This document shows, one piece after another, positions 20,761-32,636 of a stretch of 64,000 bases of DNA. The position numbers and the translations under genes are program-made. The first letter of the stretch is position 1. The number at the start of each line of letters is the position of its first letter. Origin of the DNA: Ophiodon elongatus (taxonomy: Eukaryota > Chordata > Actinopteri > Perciformes > Hexagrammidae); NCBI GenBank assembly GCA_016806645.1, contig JACSYO010001818.1, forward strand, positions 3,254,001 to 3,318,000. The letters are read 5' to 3'. Under the pieces are notes generated by a model. It was given only the letters and a program-made list of their open reading frames with translations. It did no database searches and was not told the origin of the DNA.

Positions 20761-23048
20761 TTGGATGCAGCTAGTTTTAGAGAATGTCCATCCTCTGTTG
20801 ACATGTGGCTACAGTTCAGTAGGGTGACGCCCCCCTTTGAGTCAGCTTCCTGTATCAGTGTCACGTTGGTTTGGCCACTGCCCCCTTTGGGAGACTAGCA
20901 GCAGGTCCTGAGTCCATTAATCCAATGGGAAAAGTGACTCTGAACACAGATTATGACCGATTATTTTGCTCCATACTCACCAAAATAAATATTGGACCCA
21001 TTTTTCATTCAATATTCTGACACTAAAATTGCATTTTTTAAAAATGTTTGCAAAGGAAAATATTTAAACATTATGTTAAAATAACCCAAACTACTTTCAT
21101 CCATCCACACAACGTTCACAACACTTGAAAATAAGGTGGAGGGATGGAAGAGAGGCGAACACGGCGTGACCACGCCCACTTAGGTGACAGAAAACATATA
21201 CTACTTCAAAACATTGCCGGAGCTTGTAATGCATCATCTTTGCTACAGAGCATCTTTTGTACAATGATTACAGATGAGCAATGCTTGAACGGCGTTTACC
21301 CTCCAATACAGCCTCGCTAATGGTGGTCACTCCAATTTCCACCAGTTAAAAGTTTGTCATGTCTATTTATTGTTTTATTTGACAACCAAATAACCTTTTG
21401 GTTAAAATACCCAAAGAGCATTCATTACATGCTTCTCTTACACATGCATATCTCCGAGGGCTGATTAGAAACCTGAACAACGCTAATAGAGTCAGTCATT
21501 AGAAAGCTCTAGCAGGAGAAAGCTAGCACTGTTGGGGTGTAAATGTCTCCTAAGTGGACGCACCATCCTTCCCCCATAGCTTTGTGACAGGGTGGAATTC
21601 GTTATTTCAGTAGTTGAGATTAGTTTTCCCCGTGAACTACTCCGCCTCCCATTCTGATTTCATATCAAACAGAGAAATGTCAGGACCTGCACTGTGACAT
21701 TTAAAAACCCCATTGTAGACCTTGTCTAATTGAACCTCCCTCATTATAATGATGGAGTGTGGACCGACCACTGCAAAAGAACATCAGAGATGAAAGCTGT
21801 AGTTTGGTGCCAGCAAGGATTATTTACATTCCCGCTGTCTTCTTCTCTCTGAACGCAGCGGTGAACCGGACTATCTCTCTGTCTCCGATGACATTTCAGG
21901 GCTGTCAAATGATGGGCACAGGGTAATGGTCAGCAGATTTGCAACAAGATAAAGGTGAGTCCGGTCAAATCAGCATTCACAGAGATGTCATGTTGTGTAA
22001 ATAATGTAAACTGTAATGGTGATAAACTGCATGTTTATATCCTGTATATTTCACTATCAACGAAGACATCATTCTCCTCACAGGAAGCACAAAGAGAAGA
22101 TACTGTGGCTCCGACATTAAACTGATGATTTTACACAGGCGTGCTTTGTTGTTTTTCACATTTTCCCCCACTGTTGTGCTCTTCTGATTAATGATTTCCA
22201 AATATTTCTTTGAAAAACAAGCTAATGCCTAATCCAACACTACAGAAACGTCAATATAAAGTTCACAAGTTCAGACTCACAGGAGATGAAGTACTGAACA
22301 GTTCATTCTTTGTCATGTTGTGCCCTTCACGGCTTACATTCATATTGTTGCATCGTCTCGCTGTAATTGGAAGAAGAATAAAGCGTCATTGGCATTCTGC
22401 TCAGTCCACTGTGGTGGATTTGATGAGAATGTCACATTAAAAATGCATGTTCCTCATACGTTCTTTGGCCTTTGTCTTTAGCCATGGGAAACAGTGGACA
22501 CTTATGACAAATAAGGACGGAGCTGACGCTGCCTGAGGTGGATCTCTCCATTCGACAGGAAACATCAGCATCTCCTCTCAGTGTCTGCCTCCTCCACATG
22601 AGACCGTACATTTGTCAACCGCCCTGGCTGATGGAGGGGAAAAGAAATTGGGTCACAATTGAAAAGTTGCAAAGACTTCTAAACAAAAAGTCTGGGAGAA
22701 AAAAAAAAAATCTTTCATCCGATAAATAATATATAAATCCTGGTCACTTTCTCTGGAACCGCTCAACTAAAGCTAAAATTCATACATCGCTGTTTATCTA
22801 TAAACGCTGTTGTGGTTTCAAGTAATGTTTGAGCCAGCTTAGACAGCCGACTAATGGCCGGCCGCCAACTCTCGACCAGCTGCTCGCTGACTACTTGTGA
22901 GACATCTCAGGTCTCCTAAATCCTCCAGGAATCTGCCACAAATGAGCACTAACTGCACGCCTGGGCAGCGAGGGAAATCTCCTGGAAACAGACCGCAATG
23001 TTTTGTTTACATAAAGTGGTCCGTCCATAAAATATGTAGCTCAAGGTG
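20761..23048. other. Non-coding DNA, no feature recognised
   Basis: Unremarkable sequence. A poly-A run lies at 22,700-22,710. Short ORFs only, with no supporting signals. Confidence 0.55.
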
Positions 23049-23250
23049 AGAAGTAACAAGGTGCATTTGATAAAGTAGTGTATTAAATACAGTTTTGAGG
23101 TATGTATACCTAGGAATTTTAAGCGTTTTACAAGTAAAGGTCCTGCAACATTTAAAGTCATCAGATCAAAAAACCCAACTATTAACTAACAACAGGGCAA
23201 GAATACGCAAAAGTCATTCAAGTAGAAGTATAAAGTAGCATTGAATATGC
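23049..23250. repeat. Relic of hAT-like MITE family (as at 36,144)
   Basis: GAAGTAACAAGGTGCATTT, ACAGTTTTGAGGTATGTATAC, ACAAGTAAAGGTCCTG and GAAGTATAAAGTAGCA occur in the order expected for this family, but diverged and without clean ends. Confidence 0.5.
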
Positions 23251-23639
23251 ATTTTGCATATGCAAAAGCATTTTGTTCCCAACTGCAACAACAAAGCATT
23301 TTGAATTTGCTCTGATTTGTTCATCTTCCCCATGGCAACGGAGACTGTGATTATGAGTATACTAGTATTTAGAGTAAATGTATTGGATATTATTATTATA
23401 ATCATCATCATCCGGGAGACATATTTCTATGTTGAGTAACACTGAGAATATCATTGAAAGACAAAATGTAAAGGTAAATTTAGAGCGGAGGGGAAAAACC
23501 CTTCCTGGCAGCCACCTCCGTTTCACAGCTTAATCAAGATGGAGATAACCATAGCAACAACACTAATGCCATATGCTGCCATGCAGTGACCTTAAACCAT
23601 AATCATTGTTTAAAAAACACGATAACACTTAACACAATA

Positions 23640-23910
23640 AGTAGGACGCGTCCATTTGCGGTTTGTAAACACACAACATTCAAAGTTGGCCCCCTCCTCT
23701 CCGGGCTCACCGACTCTAGCGATCTTCAGCCTAGCGAGATAGACCAGGGCAGAACAGAGCCCCGGGGGGGGGGGGGGGGGGAGGAGGGAGCGCTGGAGGC
23801 AGAGGCAGAGCGGGGGGCAGAGAAACGCTCAGAAACAACCCCAACACAGCGAGATGAAAAGAAAACAGACGATACAGGCAGAGGGAAGAGGCTCTGCACT
23901 TCTAGTGGGT
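23640..23910. promoter_or_regulatory. GC-rich island, possible promoter or first exon
   Basis: A locally GC- and CpG-richer segment in AT-rich surroundings. It carries an 18-G run at 23,764-23,781, a purine-rich plus strand, and on the minus strand a donor-like TCG|GTGAGC at 23,711/23,710. It could be the untranslated first exon and promoter of the cadherin gene, or merely low-complexity DNA. No TATA box is evident. This is inference. Confidence 0.25.
23764..23781. repeat. Homopolymer run of 18 G
   Basis: Uninterrupted G run inside the GC-rich island. Such runs are error-prone in sequencing and may differ in true length. Confidence 0.95.
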
Positions 23911-26031
23911 CATAAGTGATGATCGAATGGGATTATTTTTGTCGGATTCTTTGTTTTTTAGGAAAATCCTACTGTGCTTTTGAATAAATTTTCTTGGAAA
24001 GTGTCCCGAGTATATGTACAAGAAGAGATTGGGGGGCCGACGACTCTGAATTGTTATTGGCCACCGATGACACACAAAAAGGATGCCACGTCGACACCAA
24101 ATCAAAAGGGTTCTATTTGTTGTTTTGGACTGCATAATGATTTGTAAGTTTGCAACCCGGCTTTCACTCATAATATAAAATCATAAAACTGCCAATATCA
24201 AGATTGGAGAGGTTTGAGGCAACATGGTTGTGGACTTCAAATATTTAAACATGAGATATGTGGCGTAAAATTTCCATGCATAGCTCAAGACAAGGGTCAT
24301 AAAAGTCATAGTGTCCAAGTATCCTCTGCAGTGCATTTACTTACTTAGATACAATTATACTGCAGTATTCTGAAGATTTGTCCACGCAGTGTTAATTTGA
24401 CAAGAAGTATAACTACCTACATGTTCCACTGTGGTAAGAAAGTCATCAATTTTTTTTTTATATTAGCGAAGTTTCATCTTTTGAGAGTGAGAACTGTCAG
24501 GATTTCTCAAAGGAGTCACTCAAGGAACAAGCCGACTCCTCTCTGTTCTCGGGGGAAATATAGTTTTGAGTTTAACGTGCGGTATCCATCATGCTCATGA
24601 AATGCATAATTAATTCTCATCATTCCTGTAATCCTTCTCCAGACTTGACCGCAAAGATGGAAATTACAAGTCGGGGCCCATGTCAGCAGGCTGGCTTGGT
24701 ATCTATTGTAGTTTTCTCACACAGTGGCAAAGAAATGAAGATGATAAATCGGCAAGGTTACAAAGTATTTACACAAATAAGTTGAAAACAATCGATCCAG
24801 TGCAGCGCGCTGTCATACCCTTAGGGATGTGGTTCCCCTGGAAGAATGCACAATCCCCCTGGCCTGGGTTCATTTGAGACGCAGATTGTGTCTGATTGAT
24901 CAATGAGAACCACTGCCGAGCCATCAATCTAACAGGAGTGGAATAGGAAAAAGGGGACATTAACATGTATAAGCTGCCGTGTCCCGACAATGTCCTCTAC
25001 CTTGAGTCGGTGGGAAAGCAGGCACCTCTGGGGACATGAACAAAAGTGGTAAGTCTAAAACCTGCGACAGGAAAGCATTATATAAGGACAACAGGAACGG
25101 TGTTAACATCTCAGCTTCTTTGTGATCTCATCTCTGTTGCAGCAGAGGCTCGTAATCTCTGTATCCCACCAAAGAAATTAAGTATTTATCGTGAAGCTGC
25201 CGCTATCCCTGCAAAAGCTTTCCTAACCAGGTTTGAGAGTTATTAATAATAATAATAATAATCTCTGAATTGTACAAAACTTGGAAATCACCTTCAAGTG
25301 CCCTCCGGATAATCATCGCTGTTAGCCGCTAATGAAAGCATAAAATTGCTGGCACCCTTTTTGGCCACCTCTGTGCTGCAATATTTAGGACAAACAGGTG
25401 ATTAATGAGTGATTTGTGCTGGTATTGCTGGTAGACAGCTGTTCCACATTGCAGCAATGATTGGGCGGAGCAGTTAAGATCTGTTCGTCAAGGTCCTTCT
25501 CCAAGAGCGTGTTGCTTCTGAGATCCATTACCAGGAAAGGGGCTAACATGTTGTGCGAGAGGATTTCGCGCACTAACATATTGCATAATACACACATATA
25601 CTCTGCATGTACTGCAAACAAGCCTACGAAGATACCGATTATAGTCTATGCCATAACCAGCTCAGTGAAGTAAACTCTTTCTCCACTCCTCTGCATCACA
25701 TGACTGTATCGATCACAGCGTTACCGGTCCAAGCTACCGTTGAATGAGATTTGTTTATCACAAAGACTAATACAACACAAGTGATCACAGAAATAAGGAG
25801 GGACAACCAAAAATACAGTAGAGAAGAGGCAGGGAATTTTAAAAAAAAAACAGGAAACAAACAAAATCAAAATCAAGATTGTGACACATAGCAACAGTAC
25901 CTAAAAAAATACACAATATCTACAGGGCGTGCAACACGGTTTCTTATAGCCAATCCACATTTTTTATTTCTTCTTTCTTTTTATCTATAAAGTTTTTCAT
26001 TATTTAATTTGAAAAAAAGATGGCATGGTAT
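23911..26031. other. Non-coding DNA, no gene recognised
   Basis: Contains a short AAT/TAA microsatellite at 25,243-25,262 and an A-run near 25,840. No exon-like segment found. Confidence 0.55.
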
Positions 26032-26372
26032 GTTTCTGCAAACCTCGGACACTTTGAATGTTTCTGCGTTCGGTCGGAGTGAGTGACGCTCATGACGTAG
26101 TATATGGATGGACCGGTATGTCCTGTGTGAAGCTAAATTAGAGCGTTGACTTAACACTTGTTACGTGATGTTGTTCTGCTCGTTACAAAATGTTACATTA
26201 GGAAGTGAGCTATGGGCATTTGTTATATATTTACAGTAGTTAGGTGGCTGCGTTACATTGCCTACATCTAACTAATCGTTTTCACAACATAAATGTGACA
26301 TTATGTGTTTCTGCGCGATACAAGGCTGATATGAAACATATTTAAGAAACATATCTCGAGGTTTGCAGAAAC
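26032..26372. mobile_element. MITE-like element with perfect 16-bp terminal inverted repeats
   Basis: GTTTCTGCAAACCTCG at 26,032-26,047 is the exact inverse complement of CGAGGTTTGCAGAAAC at 26,357-26,372. GTTTC motifs recur just inside both ends. The 309-bp interior has no ORF. No clear target duplication can be seen because the right flank is a T-run. I do not recognise the family. Confidence 0.55.
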
Positions 26373-27589
26373 TTTTTTTTTTCGGGCGACTGGGTTGGGA
26401 TAAATCATTTTTTTTGTGGAAACAGCTTTAAGCTTCAACCCTCTGTGTGAGCATTTCCTGGGAGCAGACTGAAATCTGAGATCCAGCATTGGTAAGAGAC
26501 ACTATTTACTACTAGGCTACTAAATACTTATGGATACAAGACATTTTACACTTTCTGATGACTACAAAATGCTTACAGAATAACTCATCTGTTCTTTCCG
26601 CTAAAATTCCCAATTGTTACTCCCTTGCTCCGCTGTACCTGCATTAAAGTACCTGTAGGAACCGGTAAGTATCTATTTGTACTGACAATGACAGTACACT
26701 GTGAATTAAGGGGACTTACATGGTAGGTGCCGGGTAATTACACTGTGGGCTGTATCATAAAGTGTTACCAAGTTTGACTTTCATAAATTGTTTTCATATA
26801 AGCGAATAACACTACGAAGCTAAACGTAGGTACGTCTGCAAACTATAAAGCCCTTATTACAGTCACAAGCAGCCCATCTGAAGATATTGGAAATTAAAGT
26901 GCTTTCCAAGGGGCATCTTGACACAAGCTGAGAGAACAGCATGTCTTGTTAACTTTTGCCGCCCTGATTTTTGCACTTAATCTTGCATCCACCCTGCCAC
27001 GGTAAGATAGCATTTCATATTACACTATATACGCTCAGAAACAAAATGAGCACAAAATGGTGTTTGCAGTTAATGTGTAGATATGTTGGTACGGCGAGAA
27101 GTTTATTGCCCCGTCTGGTCTATTATAAATAATAGATGCAGTTGACAAATTACTACAGACTCTGACATTATTTTTATAAGCTGCAAACATATCTGTGGGG
27201 TTAACAAATGTCAGTCGTGGGGATATACAGTATGAGCTTAAATATTGACATTCAGATTGCAGCAGAATCAGTCCTCACAGTAGCTGGTCACAGTAATACT
27301 CAGCTCATAGCATTATTCATTCAGTCCTGCAGTCATGCATTGGCGCAGTAGCTAATCTCTTCCCCCAAGGCACTTCAGCAGTAATGCACCTGTTAAAAAA
27401 AAACCATCCATGTCATTCTGTATTGTAAAAAGATTAGCTAATATTTTATAATAGTTTGGGGGGATTTATTGGACACTTGTGTTTCTCTCTGGCTGGAAGG
27501 CTGCACTGTCACTTCATTCTGGATTTTTTAAGAAAAATGATGAGCCCCCCAAAACTGCTAAAACTATGTCTGTGATTTATGCTGTAAAA
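26373..27589. other. Non-coding DNA, no feature recognised
   Basis: AT-rich sequence with short ORFs only. No repeat terminus or splice-site pair that I could support. Confidence 0.55.
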
Positions 27590-28056
27590 CAGTGTTTCCC
27601 AAACTTTTTTTCCTGGGTTCTTACTCTTTTAAAATGACAAACCAGCGCAAACTAATTCACAAAAGGTCTCATCTTATATTTTTCGAATCATTTCTGCATC
27701 ACCAACGAGCCATTTAGAAAAGATGTATTTATGTATATAATTGAAAACGTATACACATATTAAATATTTAACTCATTAGAACAAATAAATGTAATTATGC
27801 AGTGTTAACAGGCTATCTCATTTGTTTCGTTTCCGCCAATCAGTAGAACAAACAAAATGTACACTAGCCTTTCATATTAGATTCAAAGTTTTAAGTAGTA
27901 CTTATCAGAACAGTACCCACTTTCGGGCTCTCTTATGTGGCTCAAATGTGTACTGCAGATATAAATCTTAAATAAAAGACTGTGAAAGAAATTTATTTTG
28001 CAACCTAATAAAATAGCCTGCGACCCACTGATGTGTCCAGTCTTTGGGAATAACTG
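27590..28056. mobile_element. Short non-autonomous hAT-like element
   Basis: The left end is CAGTGTTTCCCAAACTTTTT and the right end, inverted, CAGTTATTCCCAAAGACTGG. The flanking octamers CTGTAAAA (27,582-27,589) and CTCTAAAA (28,057-28,064) match at 7 of 8 positions and have the T2/A7 pattern of hAT target sites. The 467-bp interior has no transposase. Confidence 0.75.
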
Positions 28057-30400
28057 CTCTAAAACTACCAAAAGCGATTTCTATCAAGACATTTCCGTAA
28101 AGAAATATCCACTTTTAAATTTAGAAATGACGAAAGACATAGTGCTGAGGTCACTCATGGTGGTGGTGCAGGGAAGTCTTTCAAACCCCATTATTTGTCC
28201 TGGTGTCACAGCACTGCCTTTTGCTGTCTCATTCCCTATCTATTTTAGTTATGCACCTATTTTCTATATGCTTCAGTTGAAAAAGCAGGATTGCACCAGA
28301 ATTTAATTTCTTCCTGATTTTGCAGATATAAACAGCACCACCCAGTTTACGTGTCTGACACCTAAACATATTGTAGTAGGCAAAAATGTTGGCACTAAAT
28401 ATTTTGGAGATCATTTTAATGTTACATCCTGAGAGCAAACAATTAATTAAATGCTCAGAACAAAATATGATATGTGTGGCAGGACTGTAATGAACCCATC
28501 CAATCATTTCATTCGTCACGAATTTAATGATTGGTCGAGCTACCTGCTAGCTTGACAGCTGCGACTGCTAACGATAGCCATGTTCATTCTTTACATTTAT
28601 TATGATAATATTAGGGTGTGGTTTTGGAGAGAGGCGTGAAGGGCTGGGCTGTCATTGTTGCTGACTTGGCAACTTTCTTGCTAGATCTAGCGACTTTTGG
28701 AACTAGTGCTGCTAGCTACTTTCAGTTGGAAAAACGTTGGCAACACTGGGCTGGGTTTTCAGTTGGATCATTTCAAAAAGATTACCAAGCCTGCTTTTAA
28801 AGCAGGAGATCAAAAGAAAAAAAAGAAAAGAAATCAATCCACACCTTTAATCCTTAAAAGACATTATGTTGCATATCATTAAGTCTTAGGAGTTGTGGCG
28901 TGGTGTTAGTTGCTAATTTGCACCTGTAAAATGTTATCTTTAGCGAAACACTTATCTGTTTCTCTGTTTCAAGCCCCACTAATCATTCCATCGGAAACCT
29001 GCTTGCCCTCAGGTGTTTGTTGCTTTTCTACATTCATAGAGCTGTTATACTTTGTAAGCATTGTTATAAATCATTTCAAATTGAATCATGGGCAGAATGT
29101 CAGACTTTATGTTGTGCCGCATTTCTTCTTAGAGAACGAGAAAAGGAATCAAAATGCTGTTGTTCAATCTTTACACCTCTCACACCTACAGATCAGGTGT
29201 TGCTTCCAATTTTACACATATTGTAAATTGTACACTGAATAATTACTGAGCAAACAAGAGCTAACGTTTTTGTTACTAAATTAATTACACAGCTAAATTC
29301 AGACAAATTATCAGGTCATAGCAAAAGAAGTGACAATCAAAGTAGTACTGGCAGCATATTTACTTTAAAATATACTTCATGCTGTATAATAAATACATCA
29401 CCCACCATGGTAATGTTACATCATCAAGAAAGGTTGCAGTCAACTTAGAACCAATGAGAAATAAGCGAAAAACCTAAATCAGAAAAAAATTACACTCTGA
29501 GCTATTTTTAAAACTAATTACTGCATTGAGATGTATCTCTAAACTGTAAAATATACTAGCAGCACAGTTTCTGACAGTAGGTGGTGGACTGAATTTGAAT
29601 AATCATCTTTGACACATATTGGAAAGTCAACTTCGTGCTCTTGGAATAACTTCACTAAAGTACGCTCTAACTCCTGATTTTATTTTCCATTACATGTTTT
29701 TTTAACCCCACAAGTTGACAAGAATGAGAAACATTTATAAACCTATTAGGACAAGACGCTGCAGCAGCCTTTGTCACTGACAAAAAAAAAGGACACTTTC
29801 ACACAGGGTAACAAGTGGGGCAGAAAGTGGGAGCAGGTCTTGTGAATGTATTTCACATCACAAAACCATTTGAATTGTAGATAAATGTGAAAAGAGCAAA
29901 AGGGAGTCCATGTGAAAAGGCCACAGCAAGAGCACTCGAGAGTAATGCGAGGTTGTTGTTTTGGAAATTGTTGCCATGCAACATCTCACAAAAGTCAACA
30001 AGAATTTGATCAAACCAACATGAAAGTCAGTAATATATTAAGACGCTTGCACGGGTTTTTAATTATTCACTGTTCGAAAGTAAGACCTTGCTAACCTTCA
30101 ACACCTTAATTTTTGGACATCCTAAAACAAATATGACTATATGAGAGAACTAAATTCCAAAAGGGGCATTTTCTATGTTGGACTCAAGAGACAAGACAGA
30201 CTGATCTCCTGGTTCAGACATTTCAGTACCATTATTGCAAAAGCTAATTGAGGTGTGATCGCTCAAACAAATGTTCAGCACAGACTCAGTCTCCAATGAA
30301 TTACATTTAATTGCTAAGAGCTCCAGGATTTGTCTTTGCATGGCTCTTGGATATATATTCTTTGGAGTCTTTTGTCAAAAGTTCACAAATATTATGTTTT
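28057..30400. other. Non-coding DNA with a possible old repeat at 28.5-28.8 kb
   Basis: Positions about 28,600-28,760 (GCTGGGCTGTCATTGTTGCT, TTGGCAACACTGGGCTGGG) resemble an interspersed fish sequence I have seen repeatedly but cannot name. The rest is plain AT-rich DNA with no gene. Confidence 0.45.
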
Positions 30401-30780
30401 AGGCCATGCAAGCAGCGTGACTCTGGGGATGGAAATGTTAGTTCGTTGGTCGTCCCCCACTTAAGTGCAGGCTGAAATAGGTCAACAATTATTCGATGGG
30501 TTAGCATGAAATTTGGTACAAATATCCATGGTCTCCATAGGGATGAATCCCTCAGATGTTGATGATCCACTGTCTTTTTTCTCCTGCGCCACCCATGAGG
30601 TTGACGTTTGTGTTTTTTTTAGAAAACTGTCTCTACAATGATGGATTACCATGATATTTGGTACAAATATAAATTTCCCCTTCAAGATGAATCATAAAAA
30701 CTCCCTGACTTTTAATCTAGCGCCATCATCAGGTCAACAATTTGGTTTATTACTGAATTCCAAAATTACATTGCCTGTTC
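30401..30780 (+). repeat. Interspersed fish repeat, copy A
   Basis: Contains CATGAAATTTGGTACAAATAT and CCATGGTCTCCA, then GCGCCACCCATGAGGTTGAC, and a second weaker round of the same phrases. Copies B to D below share these phrases in the same order. No ORF, so probably a MITE-like or SINE-like family. Confidence 0.65.
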
Positions 30781-31356
30781 AACCTCAACTTAACTGTTTG
30801 TACTAATTAGCAAATTTGAATAAAAATAAAAAATAAAAAAAGGCAAGTAAATGAAATTCCGTTTAAAAACCGTGAAAAAATAAGCAGTACTCTCTGCTTT
30901 GAAATTCTGTCCAGTGAAGGCCCTGAAGCTATAAACTATAAATACTAAGAACGGAGGTAAATGCTAATATATAAAAATATAAAATAAGGCACAGAAATGT
31001 GAGAACAGTATTGCACAATCAGTTTCACAGTGATGCACGATGGCCAGTACACCACGGCTAGCTGGAAAACTGTCGACTGTGTTAACTCGCAATTGGGCAG
31101 CAAAAGTACTGATACTCTGTGCTCTAGTTTTTATATCGTATTACGAGAGGCGTGTGTTGTAACATGTTTTCAGCAATGAATTTCCAGCATTTATAATGTG
31201 TTTAGAAACAAATCTCAGATTTTACTCTCCCCGGACTTTAAAAACCAGCGTGTTTTCATATTTCCATGGAAATAAATAAACCAACATGCTTTTTCACTTT
31301 AGAATAACAAAACAAAAAGGTAAAAGGCTCAAAGGGATATGATGCCTCAAGGGATA

Positions 31357-31540
31357 AGGCTGGGTAGCATGGTGGCTCAGTGTCTACCTCACAGCAAGAG
31401 GGGCCTCGGTTCAAACCTGAGTTGTCTCTGTGTGTTTTCCCTTTGATAGACAACCTGTCCATGGTGTATCTCGACTCTGTCACAATGCATGCTGGGACAC
31501 CAGCTCCCTGCAACCCTGAAGAGGATTAGCAATAAAACAG
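31357..31540 (+). repeat. tRNA-SINE-like repeat with internal deletion
   Basis: AGCATGGTGGCTCAGTG, CTCACAGCAAGAGGGGCCT and GGTTCAAACCTGAG form a tRNA-like head with a box B-like GGTTCAAACC. It then jumps to GACAACCTGTCCATGGTGTA and CAACCCTGAAGAGGATTAGC, the tail of a very common fish family. The middle part is missing compared with the form I know. Confidence 0.7.
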
Positions 31541-32154
31541 AATGATATATAAACAGACTTCTCAGGCCATACTTAATTATTTGTCATAAATGCACTTTCG
31601 AAAAATAGTTTTTGTAATATACAATAACTAGATTATATAAAATAACATTATCGCATGACTGGCATGTTATTGCGGCACTTTGACATTGTGTCCACGTGAA
31701 GAGCACAACTTTGTTTGGAGTGAATTTTTCCTTGACCATGACAAAGCTGCCAGTCCGAACCTTGAATGTCAGTCTGGACAATTGATACGATAAACCCAAT
31801 TGAAACTTTCAATCTCCTTCCCGCTGATAAGAACAGAAGGAGTCCGCGAGGGGAGAGGAGGAGGAGGGGGACTGTCTTTTCTTGACGGCCTGGTGTCAGT
31901 AACAGCAAAATCTCCATTAGAGTGGCGAGGAAAACAACATTCGGGAGCTCATCCCCTGCAGCTCGGCTCAATATGTTTTCCACGGCAATATGGTTTCAGT
32001 TTTTAGAGGAAGGTGAAGAGAGGAAACCTTTGTGACCAGTTGTATTTTTTGCAAAGACTACTTGATGTTATGTATGCAGTTCAAAAGGAGCTGACAAAAT
32101 ACAGTGGGTTCTTAGGATAAGGGAAGTCTCAGTGGTGGAAAAACATATGCAAAT
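31541..32154. other. Non-coding DNA, no feature recognised
   Basis: Includes a purine-rich GAGGAGGAGG stretch near 31,855-31,870. No exon or repeat terminus supported. Confidence 0.5.
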
Positions 32155-32636
32155 TAAAGGGGCACTCCACCAAATGTGAAAAAAATTATCTATTAATAAA
32201 GACCAAGGAGTATTACGGTAGTTAGCCTGTGAAAACAGTTGTATAATCCCTCGGCTATCGTAGCTTGGGTTTGGAGACTACACATTTATATCATGAAGGC
32301 GGTGTTACAAACTGGGGGTGAGTATGCTATTGAGTTGCATTATGGGAGGTGTAGGATCCAGTGTATTTACGAGCTTCACCTTAACTAAGGGCAAAATGTC
32401 AGGATATCTTGGCTTCAGCTGCACCAAATTCTTATTATTTTATAATATATCTCTTGCATGTCCACAACCTGTATAAATCTCTGGAGTGCTCTCTCAATCA
32501 AAAGTAGCCATGTTAAATACCATTACATTGTTACAGCCATAAATCCTGCATTCAAACTGTTACTTATGTACAGATTATCAGTAAAATGTATTTACATATC
32601 AAAATGAAAGAACCCAATTTGCAGAACGGCCCCTTT
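32155..32636. mobile_element. MITE-like element, AAAGGGGC termini
   Basis: TAAAGGGGCACTCCACCAAAT at the left pairs with the inverted right end GAAAGGGGCCGTTCTGCAAAT: 8 identical terminal bases and most of the next 13. The interior of about 440 bp lacks an ORF. A related left end (TTAAAGGGGTATTCCACTAA) occurs at 52,663. Confidence 0.6.
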
